DNA of 64,000 nt from CAVYWD01 sp963772225 (lineage in GTDB: Bacteria > Myxococcota > Myxococcia > Myxococcales > UBA5297). The notes under the pieces were generated by a model. It was not told where the DNA came from and did no database searches. It saw only the letters and a list, made by a program, of their open reading frames with translations. Of the stretch, positions 1 to 9,246 are shown piece by piece (position 1 is the stretch's first letter; each line of letters starts with the position of its first letter). A program made the translations under genes and the position numbers. Location: contig CAVYWD010000001.1 in NCBI GenBank assembly GCA_963772225.1, forward strand, positions 1,302,001 to 1,366,000. The letters run 5' to 3'.

Positions 1-1787
1 GCGTGCGCGAGCGGCTCGCCGGTCGCCGGGTCGAATTGGCCCGCCACGGCGAGGTCCGGGTAGGCGCCCCGGAGCGTGCCGGCGTCGCCGTCGCTGAACG
101 CCGGGTCGTAGAGAGCCGTGCAGCCGACGCCCAGCCCGCCGTCGTAGGGCGGCGCGTTGGCCGGGACGCCGGCGTCGTTCACCCGGCAGCCGCCGTAGCG
201 CAGCGGGACGCTCTGGGCGGGCAGGTACGTCCAGTCGCTCTCCTGGATGCGCGCGAAGTACGCGGACATGGGCTCGAGCGTCGCGTGGCAGTCGCGGCAG
301 CCCTCGCGCACCATGAGGTTCGGCTCGGTGGACGGCTTGAGGCCCTGGTTCGAGGCCGTGAAGTCTCGGCAGAGGAACGCCTGGTAGAGCACGTGGGCGC
401 GCGACCGCCTCGAGCCGTACTTCGTGAGGAACACGGGCATGGTCAGGAGGCCCGCAGCGTGCGGGCCGCGGTCGGCGACAGGCCGCCAGTCCTGGGCCGC
501 CTGCGGCAACAGGCCGGCGGGGAGCGATTTGGGGTCGAGGAGCGGCTCGGGCTCGAGCAGCCCCAGCGCCACGGCCGGCGCATCGCAGCAGGTCCCGCGC
601 GCCGCGGACTTGTAGAACTGCGACAGGGGCCCGTTCACGAAGCCGTACCGGCCGGTGAGCATCTCGGTGAGCGGGCGGTCGGCCGAGAAGAGGTAGGCGA
701 GGAAGTGCGCCGCCTCCTCGCCCCACCAGAGCCGCTGCCAGCTCGACGCGGGCTGCTCGGCCGAGTCGACCGGCTGGTCGGCGCCGAGCGGGTCGACGCT
801 TTGAAACACGAGAGCGGGGTTCTCAAATCCATAGCCGGCGCCCGGCATGCAGCGCTCGAGGCCCGGCCCGCAGCCGCACTCGTCGGAGTTGGTGAACCCG
901 ATGCGCGAGGTGCAGTCCACCCGCGGCAGCGGCGTGCCGTCCCTCTTCTGGGCGGCGCCCGCGGCGGCCGCGAATGCGGTGTCGGTGGGCGGATTGGTCA
1001 TCCGGCCGTACGGCGGCGGATTGCCCTTGGTGCACCACGCCGGGCGGCTCGCGAGCGGCTCGGTGCAGCGGCCGGTGACGAGGACCGCCCCGTCGGACGT
1101 CGCCTGCGACTCCTCTTTGCAAATGCGGACCTGCTGGACCATGGGAGCGCCGCCGTCGGCCTGGTCCGAGAGGAGCTTCTGCGAGGGGACGAAGCCGGGG
1201 AAGCGCTGGGCCCAGGTCGCCGGGTCGTAGCGGTCGGAGGGGGACGCGCTCGAGGAGTCCGCGTAGAGCCACCAGGGCGAGACAAGCGCCGTGTATTGGT
1301 CCAGCACGGCCTGCGAGACGTTGAGCATCGCGCCGGCGTCCGGGGTGGTCGGGGCGGCGAACGCCGGGTACTGCTGGCCCGTCTCCGCCAGCGTCAGGCA
1401 GAACGCGCCGTCGGTCTCGACGCGCGCCCGGCGCTGGCCTTGGCGGAAGTAGATCCAGAGGGGCGCGCCGTCCGGGCCGTTGACCTGCACCCGCCGCAGC
1501 GTGGTGAGGTTGGGCACGAACTGGAAGGAGGCCCCCACTTGCAGCCGGAGCGCGTCGAGGTAGACGCGCGCCATGCGGTCGGCGTACGCGGGGCCGGAGA
1601 GGCGATCGTCGATCCAGGCGTCCAGGTCGAAGCCGGTCGCCTCGAATTGGGCGAGCTCGGCCCGGGTCGGCACGCGGCCGTTCAAATCAATGGAGAGCGC
1701 GCGGAAGTGCCGGTACTCGTCGAGCGTATGCGCAGGGGTTGCGGCCGCCAAAGCCGCGACGAGTGGGGCGAACGCTGAAAAGACCAC
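1..1787 (-). CDS. Secreted c-type haem-binding DUF1549/DUF1588-like protein, 3' end cut by window
   Basis: The reading frame is open from a GTG at 1787 to the window edge (at least 595 residues), so the C-terminus is missing. A strong GGAAGGAGG lies 4-5 nt before the GTG. The product starts with a short hydrophobic signal (VVFSAFAPLVAALAAATPAHT), then a DUF1549-like stretch (LSIDLNGRVPTRAELAQF, about residues 30-48). Near residue 500 it has CRDCH followed by ATLEPM, a single c-type haem motif of the kind found in DUF1588 proteins. Many Cys residues fit an exported protein. Proteins of this class are common in myxobacteria and planctomycetes and are thought to act outside the cytoplasm in redox or polymer degradation; the substrate is unknown. 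It lies 217 nt downstream of the RND pump gene, beyond a hairpin, so it is probably a separate unit. The gene call is firm, the function weak. Confidence 0.75.
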   Translation of the reverse strand, partial: MVFSAFAPLVAALAAATPAHTLDEYRHFRALSIDLNGRVPTRAELAQFEATGFDLDAWIDDRLSGPAYADRMARVYLDALRLQVGASFQFVPNLTTLRRVQVNGPDGAPLWIYFRQGQRRARVETDGAFCLTLAETGQQYPAFAAPTTPDAGAMLNVSQAVLDQYTALVSPWWLYADSSSASPSDRYDPATWAQRFPGFVPSQKLLSDQADGGAPMVQQVRICKEESQATSDGAVLVTGRCTEPLASRPAWCTKGNPPPYGRMTNPPTDTAFAAAAGAAQKRDGTPLPRVDCTSRIGFTNSDECGCGPGLERCMPGAGYGFENPALVFQSVDPLGADQPVDSAEQPASSWQRLWWGEEAAHFLAYLFSADRPLTEMLTGRYGFVNGPLSQFYKSAARGTCCDAPAVALGLLEPEPLLDPKSLPAGLLPQAAQDWRPVADRGPHAAGLLTMPVFLTKYGSRRSRAHVLYQAFLCRDFTASNQGLKPSTEPNLMVREGCRDCHATLEPMSAYFARIQESDWTYLPAQSVPLRYGGCRVNDAGVPANAPPYDGGLGVGCTALYDPAFSDGDAGTLRGAYPDLAVAGQFDPATGEPLAH

Positions 1788-1927
1788 GGCGCCTCCTTCC
1801 AAGGTTTTGCGAGCCGCACGTTCTTCAACACGACGAATTGGTTATGGTTGCAAACGCCGCGAACATCCATCGGGCAACTGGCCGGTGGGCGAAGGTGCGA
1901 GGACGCGAAATCGCCGGCAGCGCAGGT

Positions 1928-1939
1928 GCGAAATTTCGC
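1928..1939. promoter_or_regulatory. Perfect 12-bp palindrome upstream of the haem-protein gene
   Basis: GCGAAATTTCGC is a perfect palindrome about 140 bp upstream of the GTG at 1787. A related half (GCGAAATCGCC) lies about 20 bp nearer that gene. It could be an operator, but no cognate regulator is nearby. Confidence 0.3.
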
Positions 1940-1964
1940 CGCAGAATGTATCGGCGATTCTCGA

Positions 1965-2004
1965 CGCGAGGCTCACCCTCTGCGAAAGGAGAGCGAGCCT
2001 CGCG
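1965..2004 (-). terminator. Hairpin directly after the RND pump stop codon
   Basis: A perfect 10-bp inverted repeat (CGCGAGGCTC and GAGCCTCGCG) with a 20-nt loop begins at the base after the TAG of the pump gene on the minus strand. There is no T-run, so it may be a weak or factor-assisted terminator or an mRNA-stabilising hairpin. Confidence 0.45.
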
Positions 2005-5000
2005 CTATCCTGCGACGGCGCGATTGTCGCGGTCTTGATCGAGCAGCTTCGGCAGGCCCGCGCGCTTGAAGAACCGGTGCGCCAAGACCAGCGTCGGCGG
2101 CATCAAGAGTTGCATGATGAACGCCAGCGTGAGCGACCCGCCGATGACCACGATGGCGAGCGGCTTCTGGCTCTGGGCGCCGATGCCGTTGGAGAGCGCC
2201 GCCGGCAAGAGCCCCAGCGTCGCCACCAGCGTGGTCATCAGCACCGGCCGGAATCGCTGCCGGGCCGCGGAGAGCGCCCCTTCTTCCAGCGACTTGCCGT
2301 CGGCCCACTGCCGCTGCGCGTAGGTCACCACCAGAATGGCGCCCTGAATGCCGATGCCGAAGATGGAAATGAAGCCCATGGCCGCAGACACCGAGAAGTT
2401 CTCGCGCGCGGCGAGCAGCGCCAGGACCCCGCCGCTGCACGCCAGCGGAATGGACAAAAGCACCAGCGCCGTGTCGAGCCAGTTGCCGACCGCGCTGTAG
2501 ACGAGGAAGCCGATCAAGAGAAGCGTCAGGGGGATGATGACGGCCAGACGCCCCATGGCCTCCTTGAGCTCGTTGATCTGCCCCGCCCAGTCCAGGTGCG
2601 TCTCCTGCGGCAACGGGACGTTTTGGCCGAGCCGCGCGCGCGCCTCGGCGATGGTCGAGCCCAGGTCGCGGTCGCGCACCGAGAACTTCACCGGCGAGTA
2701 GCGCTGGCCGTCCTCGCGGTAGATGACCGACGGGCTGTCCTCCTCGGTGATGCTCGCCAGCTGCGCCAGGGGGATCTGGCTGCCGTCGGGGCTGGTGACG
2801 CCGATGCGGCGGATGGCCGCGAGGTCGCCGCGGTAGCGCTCCTGCCAGCGCACGGTCAAGGCGAAGCTCTTCTCGCCCTCGTAGACCTGGGTCAGCGCCT
2901 GCCCGCCCACCGCCGCCGCCACCACCGCCACCACGTCGCCGGTGTTCAGGCCGTAGCGCTCGCACAAGGTGCGGTCCGGGACGATCTTGATGCTCGGCTG
3001 CCCCATCGACCGGTAGAGCCCCAGGTCCTTCACGCCGTGGACCTTGCCCATCTCCTCGACGATGGCGTCCGCGGTGGTCTCGTTCTTCTCGATGTCCGGC
3101 CCCATGACCTTCACGCTGTTCTCGCCCTTCACACCGGAGAGCGCCTCGTCCACGTTGTCGGAGAGGTATTGCGAGAAATTGAAAATGGCGCCGGGAAAGG
3201 CCTGCGTGAGCTCCTGGGAGAGCTCCTGCGTCAGCTTCTCCTTCGTCGAGCCGCGCGGCCAGTCGCGCTCGGGCTTGAGCGGCGCGAACAGCTCCATGTT
3301 GTGGAAGCCCGCCACGTCGGTGCCGTCGTCGGGTCGGCCGAGCTGCGAGTTGACCGACTCGACTTCCGGGTGCTTGCGCACGATGTCGCGGAAGCGGCCC
3401 ACCTGCGAGGCCGACTGCTCCAGCGAGATGGACATGGGCAGCGTGCCGCGGATCCAGAGATTGCCCTCCTCGAGCCGCGGCATGAACTCGCTGCCCAAGA
3501 GCGGGAAGAGCGCCAGGGAGGCCGCCACCGGCGCGGCCAACAGGATCACCGCGCGCCCCGGGCGCTTGAGCGCCGCGTCGAAGAGCGGGAAGAAGACGCG
3601 CTGCAGGCCGCGCATGATGAGCGTGTCCTTCTCCTTGGCGTCGGCCTTCACCACGAACGAGACCAGCGCGGGGGTGAGCGAGAGCGCGAGCAAAATGGCC
3701 CCGCCGATGGCGAAGGCGTAGGTGTGCGCCATGGGCGAGAAGATGACGCCCGAGACCCCGGTGAGCGTGAAGAGCGGCAGGAAGGCGACGCCGATGATGA
3801 GCGTGGAGAAGGCCATGGGCCGGCCCACCTCGGCCGCCGCGCCGCGCACCCGGGCGAGCATGGTCCCCTGGCCGTGGGGCCCCAGGTGCCGGAAGACGTT
3901 CTCCACCATGATGACCGTGGAGTCGATGACGATGCCGAAGTCGACCGCGCCCAGGGACAAGAGGTTCGCCGGCGTCCCCGTGGCGACCATCCCGCAGAAG
4001 GCCATGAGGAGCGCGATGGGGATGTTCACCGCCGCGACCAGCGCCGCCCGCCCGCTGCCCAGGAACGCCAGCAGCACCAGCATGACGAGCCCCATGCCCA
4101 CGAGCAGGTTCTCGAGCACGGTGCGCGTGGTCATCTGCACCAGCGACCCGCGGTCGTAGTACGGCTCCAGGTCCACCCCCGGCGGCAGGAGGTGGTTTCG
4201 CCGGATGGAGTCCACCTTCTCGTGGATGCCCTGGAGCGTGTGCGCGGTCTCCTCGCCGTAGCGCATCAGGACCGTGCCCTGCACCACGTCGGGCTCCTGG
4301 TCGTGGCCCACGACGCCCAGCCGCGGCGCGTGGCCGATGACCACGTCCGCCACGTCCTTCACCCGCACCGGCACGCCCTTCTGCTCGAGGATGACCACGT
4401 CCTCGATGTCCTTCACCGAGTGGATGATGCCGATTCCACGGATGGTGTAGGCCTGCTCCCCTAGGGAAATGCGCTGGCCGCCGGTGTTCTGGTTGGCGTT
4501 GGCGATGGCCTGCATGAGCTGGGCGAGCGCCACGCCGCGGCCACGAAGCCGGAATGGGTCGACCTCCACGTGGTACTCGCGCGTGTCGCCGCCGAAGGTG
4601 ACGACGTCGGCGACGCCCGGCACCTGCTTGAACTGCCGCTCGAGAATCCAGTCCGCCGCGGTCTTGAGCTCCATGGGCGAGTAGCCCTTGCCGCGGACGA
4701 TGTACCGATACACCTCGCCGATGGAGTTCCAGGGCGAGAGCTGGGCCTGCATGCCCTGCGGCAGCTGCACGAACTGGAGCCGGTTGATGACCTCCTGGCG
4801 CGCGGCTCGGTACTCGGTGCCCCACTTGAAGTAGCACTTCACGTCGGTGAGGCCGAACAGGCTCTGCGAGCGGAGGTGGTCGAGGCCGGGCATACCCGAG
4901 AGCTCGGTCTCGAGCGGGATGGTGACGTAGCGCTCGACCTCCTCGGCGCTCCACCCCGGCGGCTGGACGATGACCTCCACCAGCGGCGGCACCGGGTTCG

Positions 5001-5118
5001 GATAAGCCTCGACCGGCAAGGCCTTGAAGGCGGCGAGGCCCGTGGCGATCAGGACCAGCGCCAGGAAAAGCACGACCGCGCGTCGCTGCAGCGCCAGGGA
5101 GACGAAGCGTTGAACCAT
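2005..5118 (-). CDS. CzcA/CusA-family heavy-metal RND efflux pump
   Basis: This 1037-residue inner-membrane pump has the usual length and layout of heavy-metal RND transporters (HME-RND). TM1 is near residues 12-32, followed by a large periplasmic porter domain, a central TM block (about 335-500), a second periplasmic domain and a final TM block (about 870-1010). In TM4 the sequence DFGIVIDSTVIMVEN carries the acidic residues used by CzcA-type pumps for proton-coupled export of divalent cations. TM10-11 reads FGIGIQGAILVVTY, a little unlike the usual CzcA form. The ATG start is 28 nt after the adaptor gene, so it is the third gene of an efflux operon. Substrate (Zn/Co/Cd/Ni or Cu/Ag) cannot be read from the sequence; the acidic TM4 motif favours divalent cations. 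Confidence 0.93.
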   Translation of the reverse strand: MVQRFVSLALQRRAVVLFLALVLIATGLAAFKALPVEAYPNPVPPLVEVIVQPPGWSAEEVERYVTIPLETELSGMPGLDHLRSQSLFGLTDVKCYFKWGTEYRAARQEVINRLQFVQLPQGMQAQLSPWNSIGEVYRYIVRGKGYSPMELKTAADWILERQFKQVPGVADVVTFGGDTREYHVEVDPFRLRGRGVALAQLMQAIANANQNTGGQRISLGEQAYTIRGIGIIHSVKDIEDVVILEQKGVPVRVKDVADVVIGHAPRLGVVGHDQEPDVVQGTVLMRYGEETAHTLQGIHEKVDSIRRNHLLPPGVDLEPYYDRGSLVQMTTRTVLENLLVGMGLVMLVLLAFLGSGRAALVAAVNIPIALLMAFCGMVATGTPANLLSLGAVDFGIVIDSTVIMVENVFRHLGPHGQGTMLARVRGAAAEVGRPMAFSTLIIGVAFLPLFTLTGVSGVIFSPMAHTYAFAIGGAILLALSLTPALVSFVVKADAKEKDTLIMRGLQRVFFPLFDAALKRPGRAVILLAAPVAASLALFPLLGSEFMPRLEEGNLWIRGTLPMSISLEQSASQVGRFRDIVRKHPEVESVNSQLGRPDDGTDVAGFHNMELFAPLKPERDWPRGSTKEKLTQELSQELTQAFPGAIFNFSQYLSDNVDEALSGVKGENSVKVMGPDIEKNETTADAIVEEMGKVHGVKDLGLYRSMGQPSIKIVPDRTLCERYGLNTGDVVAVVAAAVGGQALTQVYEGEKSFALTVRWQERYRGDLAAIRRIGVTSPDGSQIPLAQLASITEEDSPSVIYREDGQRYSPVKFSVRDRDLGSTIAEARARLGQNVPLPQETHLDWAGQINELKEAMGRLAVIIPLTLLLIGFLVYSAVGNWLDTALVLLSIPLACSGGVLALLAARENFSVSAAMGFISIFGIGIQGAILVVTYAQRQWADGKSLEEGALSAARQRFRPVLMTTLVATLGLLPAALSNGIGAQSQKPLAIVVIGGSLTLAFIMQLLMPPTLVLAHRFFKRAGLPKLLDQDRDNRAVAG

Positions 5119-5146
5119 GGCTCGTCGAAGCTCCGATGAATGGCCG

Positions 5147-7309
5147 CTAAAGCATTCCCACCAGGAAGACGGCGCCCTCGACCACCACGCGGTCGCCGTC
5201 GTTGATGCCCTCCAGCACCGGCACGAGGCCCCCGGGGCGCTCCTCGTTCGCCAGCACCGGGACGCGGCGGAAGCTCGCCCGCCCCTCGGCGTCCACGCCC
5301 GCGAGCACGAAGGCGATGGTCTGCGCGCCCTGCCGCAAGATGGCCCGGCGCGGCAAGGCGAGCATCTTGGCCGCCGGCACCTCGATGGTCACCGCCTCGT
5401 ACATCTCCGGCTTGAGCAGGTGGTCGGGGTTCTTGAGCGAGCAGCGCACCTTGGCGGTGCGCGTGACCGGGTCGAGCACGTCGCTCACCCATTCCACCTT
5501 TCCGTGGAAGACCTTGTCCGGATACGCCGAGATGCGCACCGCCACCGCGTCGCCCTCGTTCACCCGCGGCAGGTCTATCTCGTAGACCTCGCCCAAAACC
5601 CACAGGACGTCGCTCTCGCCGACCGTGAAGAGCTCGAGCGGGTTGCCCGCGCCCGAGTACTGCCCCTGTACCTCCATGCCGGGGTTCACGTTGCGCGCCA
5701 CGACCTCGCCCGCGATGGGGCTGCGCAGCGTGTACTCCTGGGTCACCTCGTCCAGGCCGCCGGCCTGGAGGAGCTGCCGCTTCTGGGCCGCCCGCTCGTA
5801 CTCGGCCTTGGCTTTCTGGAAGCTCGCCTCGGCGATCTCCAAGTCCTTGAGCGCGCCGGCGTGGGCCTCGTAGAGCTCCTTCTGGCGCTGGAGCTCGTGC
5901 TCGGTGGCGCGCAGGTCCGCCTGCGCCTTCATGGCGTCGGAGAACGCGCTCGCCATGTCCGGCGAGAGGATGGTGAGCAGCGGCGCGCCCTTGGCCACGC
6001 GCTCGCCCGGCTGCGCGAGCACCCGGGTGACCCGGCCGCTCACCGGCGCGAAGACGTGGCCTATCTGCAGGTCGTCGAAGGCGAGCCGTCCGCCGATGGA
6101 GACCGCGTCGGGGATGGCGCGCACCTCGGCGACAGCGATCTTGATGTGCGCGGCGGCGAACTGCCTCTCGCTCAGCACCACGGTCTCGTTGCCGCTCTTG
6201 TGGGCCGCCGCCGGCTCGATGAGCACGCGCTCGCCGGCCTGCAGGCCTTGGAGCACCGCGACGGACTCGCCCGGCTCTTCTTCGGCGGCGCGGATGCGCC
6301 GGCGCTGGCCCACCCGCCGCCCGTCGGCGCGCGCCCCGGCGTCCACGTAGGCGAAGGCCTGGCCGTTGATGTGGGCGATGGCCGCGCGGGGGACCGCCAG
6401 GGCCCGACGCGCTGAAATCCGGACGGCGAGCTGCGCGTACATCTCGGGCTTGAGCTCCTCACCCGCGTTCGGCAGCGAGCAGCGGATCCGCGCCGTGCGG
6501 GTCCCGGGGTCGAGCGTGCTGGAGATGTAGTCGACCTTGCCGCTGAAGGTGCGGCCCGGGTAAGCCAGCACGCCGACCTCCACCGGCGAGCCCAGCGCGA
6601 CCCTCGAGAGGTCGGCCTCGGACACGTCGGCGAAGACCCAGACCGCCTTGATGTCGCCGATGGTGAAGAGCTCGATCGCGCTGCCCGCCGAGTACAGCCC
6701 CTGCACCTCCACGCCCGGGTTCACGCTCCGTGCGATGACCTCGCCGTCGATGGGGCTGCGCAGGACGTACTGCTGGCTCACCTCGCGCCCCGAGCCGCCG
6801 CGCAACAGGGCCGCCTTCTGCTGCGCGCGCTCGAACTCGGCCTTGGATTTGTGAAAGGTCTCCTCGGCGGTCTCCAGGTCGCGCTGGACGCCGGCGCGGG
6901 CCGCGGCGAGCTTGCGCTGGCGATCGAGCTCGCGCTCGCTCGAGACGAGGTCCGCCTGGGCCTTGAGGAGGTCCGAGAACGCGTTGCCCACGTCCGGCGA
7001 GGTGATGACCGCCAAGGGCAAGCCTCGGGGCGCCTTCTGGCCCGGCTGCGCCAGAACCTGCGTCACCCGGCCGGTGACCGGCGTGAACACGTGCGCGACC
7101 CGCATGTCGTCGAAGGCCACCTTGCCGGCGGCGTGCACCGACTGCGGAAGCTCCTCCTCGCGGACCTCGGCGGCGGCGCTCGCCGCGGCGGCGGGCAGCC
7201 ACACCTCGTCCTCGGGAGGCTCCTCGGCAGCGCGGGCCGGGGCGCCGCGCTGGCACGAGGGCAAGAGCCCGAGCGCGGCCGCGCACGCGAGAGCGAGGAA
7301 GGTCTTCAT
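5147..7309 (-). CDS. Tandem-fused periplasmic adaptor (two CzcB/CusB units in one lipoprotein)
   Basis: The product has 720 residues, about twice a normal membrane-fusion adaptor. After a lipoprotein signal (LLPSC, Cys19) two complete units follow. Unit 1 spans about residues 55-370 and unit 2 about 375-720. Each has, in order, the KVAFDD or RLAFDD strand, the half-lipoyl motif (VTGRVTQVLAQPG and VSGRVTRVLAQPG), a coiled hairpin starting TSPDVGNAFSD or LSPDMASAFSD, the second lipoyl half (LRSPIDGEVIARSVNPG and LRSPIAGEVVARNVNPG) and a beta-barrel/membrane-proximal part (LDPGTRTARIRCSL and LDPVTRTAKVRCSL). ATG overlaps the outer-membrane-factor stop as ATGA, so translation is coupled. Adaptors act as hexamers between pump and TolC-type channel; a fused dimer could form a trimer of dimers (inference). 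Confidence 0.9.
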   Translation of the reverse strand: MKTFLALACAAALGLLPSCQRGAPARAAEEPPEDEVWLPAAAASAAAEVREEELPQSVHAAGKVAFDDMRVAHVFTPVTGRVTQVLAQPGQKAPRGLPLAVITSPDVGNAFSDLLKAQADLVSSERELDRQRKLAAARAGVQRDLETAEETFHKSKAEFERAQQKAALLRGGSGREVSQQYVLRSPIDGEVIARSVNPGVEVQGLYSAGSAIELFTIGDIKAVWVFADVSEADLSRVALGSPVEVGVLAYPGRTFSGKVDYISSTLDPGTRTARIRCSLPNAGEELKPEMYAQLAVRISARRALAVPRAAIAHINGQAFAYVDAGARADGRRVGQRRRIRAAEEEPGESVAVLQGLQAGERVLIEPAAAHKSGNETVVLSERQFAAAHIKIAVAEVRAIPDAVSIGGRLAFDDLQIGHVFAPVSGRVTRVLAQPGERVAKGAPLLTILSPDMASAFSDAMKAQADLRATEHELQRQKELYEAHAGALKDLEIAEASFQKAKAEYERAAQKRQLLQAGGLDEVTQEYTLRSPIAGEVVARNVNPGMEVQGQYSGAGNPLELFTVGESDVLWVLGEVYEIDLPRVNEGDAVAVRISAYPDKVFHGKVEWVSDVLDPVTRTAKVRCSLKNPDHLLKPEMYEAVTIEVPAAKMLALPRRAILRQGAQTIAFVLAGVDAEGRASFRRVPVLANEERPGGLVPVLEGINDGDRVVVEGAVFLVGML

Positions 7310-8679
7310 CGAAGCTCCACTCCCACGGCCTGCTCCAACCGAAAGACCGCAGTCCAGAAACCCGTCACGTCCTGCAGGTACTCCGCGCTGATCGCGGCGT
7401 AGGTGCGCTGCGCGTCGAGGTAGTCGAGCAGGGAGGCGGCGCCCTTCTGGTACTGCACCAGCACGAGCTCGCGGGCGCGGTGGGCGCTCGCCAAGAGGCC
7501 GCCCTCCATGCGGCGAACCTGGCGCGCGGAGGTGACGTAGCCGGACCAGGCCGTCTCCACGTCGCTGACGAGGGCGGCCTGAAGCCGCGCCACCTGCAGG
7601 CGCTGCGTCTCGAGGTCGGCCTCGGCTTTCTGGATCTCGCCCTGCTGCTGATAGAAGAGCGGCAGCGGCGCCGAGAGCCCCAGCGAGAACGTGGGCGGGG
7701 TGACGGCGCTCGTCCCGGTGCCTTGCTGGCTGTAGGCGAGGCTCAGCGCGATGTCCGGGAGGCGCTGCCGCCGGGACAGGCGCAGCGAGGCCTCGGCGCG
7801 CGCCGCCTGGTCGCGGGCCGCCGCCAGGTCCGGGCGCGCTTGGAAGGCGCGCTCGAGGAGGGTCTCGCGACCGGCCCCTTCCAGTCCCGGCAGCGCGGCG
7901 CCGTGCAGGAGCTGGGGCCCCTGCACCTCGAAGTCGGGGACCTTTCCGCGCACTCCCAGCAGGAAGGCGAGCGCAAACCGCGCCGCGCGCAGGTTGCCCA
8001 GGGCGGCGTCCACCGCCTGGTCGGACTCGAGCCGGGCGGTGTCCATCCGGGCGAGGTCCGCCTCCGAGACCGAGCCCACCCGGAAGCGCGTCTCGGTCAG
8101 CTCGAACATCATCTTCGAGACCTTTGCGACGTCGCGGGCCACGCGGAGGGCTTCGACGGCGATGAGCGCCTGGACGAACTGCTGGCGAACCTGGCTCTCC
8201 AGCACGCGCTGGGCGTCCGCGCGGCTCCCCTTCGCCGCGCGCAGGGCGGCGCGCGCGACGTCCTGGCGAAGGCCCCGCTTGCCCGAGAGCGCGTCGGAGA
8301 GGGCGGCCTGGTCGGAGACGCTCGCCGACCAGAGGCCCGGCACGGACGGGCAGGCCGTCGGCTGGCCGGAGCTGTCGGCGCAGCCTCCAAAATACAGGGA
8401 GCGACCGTAGCCTACCGAGAGCGACGGGTTCGCCACCGCTCCGGCGCTGGCGAGGTCGCCCTCGGCCGCGGCGACCGCCGCGTCCGCGATGAGCAGGTCG
8501 AACCCGCGAGCGCGAAACAGCGAGAGCGCGCGGTCGAGGTCGAGCGTGGCTGGGAGCTCGGGGCTCGGAGCCTCGGCGGCGCGCAGAGGCGTGCCTGCGA
8601 GGGCGGTGAGCTCGATGAGGACGAGGCCAATGGGCGCGTGCATGCGAAGGCGAGGGCGAGCAATTTTCAAGCCAGCCAA
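7306..8679 (-). CDS. TolC/CzcC-type outer membrane efflux channel
   Basis: A 457-residue outer membrane factor with the two repeated helical halves of the TolC/CzcC family. Conserved family elements include the repeated long helices with Ala, Gln and Arg, FRVGSVSEADLARM in the first half and YQKGAASLLDYLDAQRTY in the second. The N-terminus has a signal peptide ending near TPLRAAEA. The reading frame can start at TTG 8679, with GGGGCGG ahead of it, or at ATG 8643; the longer form supplies the positive charges expected before the hydrophobic core. It is the first gene of the efflux operon, and its TGA overlaps the adaptor ATG. It should complete a tripartite metal exporter with the two genes downstream. 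Confidence 0.88.
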   Translation of the reverse strand: MAGLKIARPRLRMHAPIGLVLIELTALAGTPLRAAEAPSPELPATLDLDRALSLFRARGFDLLIADAAVAAAEGDLASAGAVANPSLSVGYGRSLYFGGCADSSGQPTACPSVPGLWSASVSDQAALSDALSGKRGLRQDVARAALRAAKGSRADAQRVLESQVRQQFVQALIAVEALRVARDVAKVSKMMFELTETRFRVGSVSEADLARMDTARLESDQAVDAALGNLRAARFALAFLLGVRGKVPDFEVQGPQLLHGAALPGLEGAGRETLLERAFQARPDLAAARDQAARAEASLRLSRRQRLPDIALSLAYSQQGTGTSAVTPPTFSLGLSAPLPLFYQQQGEIQKAEADLETQRLQVARLQAALVSDVETAWSGYVTSARQVRRMEGGLLASAHRARELVLVQYQKGAASLLDYLDAQRTYAAISAEYLQDVTGFWTAVFRLEQAVGVELR

Positions 8680-9246
8680 TAAGGCCGCCCCTGCACCTGG
8701 CGCTCCCCCTGAGGCCTTCCGGCGCCTGCCCGCTCAGGCCCAATAGAATGTTGAACTTCGCTCTACCCGCCTTTGAAGCCTGAAAGATCTTTGAATGACT
8801 CGCCTCAAGCCGCTGGCGCCGCAGTCGGCTCGTCCAACGGCGGGTCGGGCGGAGCCGTTCCCAGTCTGGGATGGGGAGAACGCTGCAATGGGCCCGGAGG
8901 GGCGGGGGAAATTCCGCCAGAATGACCCGAGCCCCGCGCGGGAACCGGGGCGGCCCTTGGAAGACCGCGACTCGTTCAGCCGCTGGCGCCGCAGTCGGCT
9001 CGTCCAACCGCGGGTCGGGCGGAGCCGTTCCCAGTCAGGGATGGGGAGAACGCTGCAATGGGCACGGAGGGGCGGGGAAATTCCGCCAGAATGACCCGAG
9101 CCCCGCGCGGGAACCGGGGCGGCCCTTGGAAGACCGCCCCGGCCCACGGCTCGAATTGGCGGCGTCGCGCCGCCAGAATGCCGGACAGCCAACGGCCTCA
9201 AAGCCTCATCGGCCCGGGCCGCGGCCAACGGGCTTCGAAGCCGGCA
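8680..9246. other. Gene-poor stretch upstream of the efflux operon
   Basis: This 567-bp stretch must hold the efflux operon promoter near its left end. Most of it is the tandem repeat described separately. No protein-like frame is visible; the frames that are open are low-complexity readings of the repeat. Confidence 0.5.
8810..9137. repeat. Two-copy tandem repeat, period about 170 bp
   Basis: Copies at about 8810-8968 and 8980-9137 are nearly identical over some 158 bp. Both begin CGCTGGCGCCGCAGTCGG and end CGGCCCTTGGAAGACCGC. They differ by a few substitutions and a one-base length change in a G run (GGCGGGGGAAA against GGCGGGGAAA). No terminal inverted repeats or coding capacity are evident. 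The repeat lies about 130 bp upstream of the efflux operon, so it could carry regulatory sites or be a recent duplication. Confidence 0.85.

Noticed and set aside
1573..4464. A 963-residue open frame on the plus strand
   Set aside because: It is antisense to the RND pump, His/Arg-rich with no domain; the minus strand carries the real gene.
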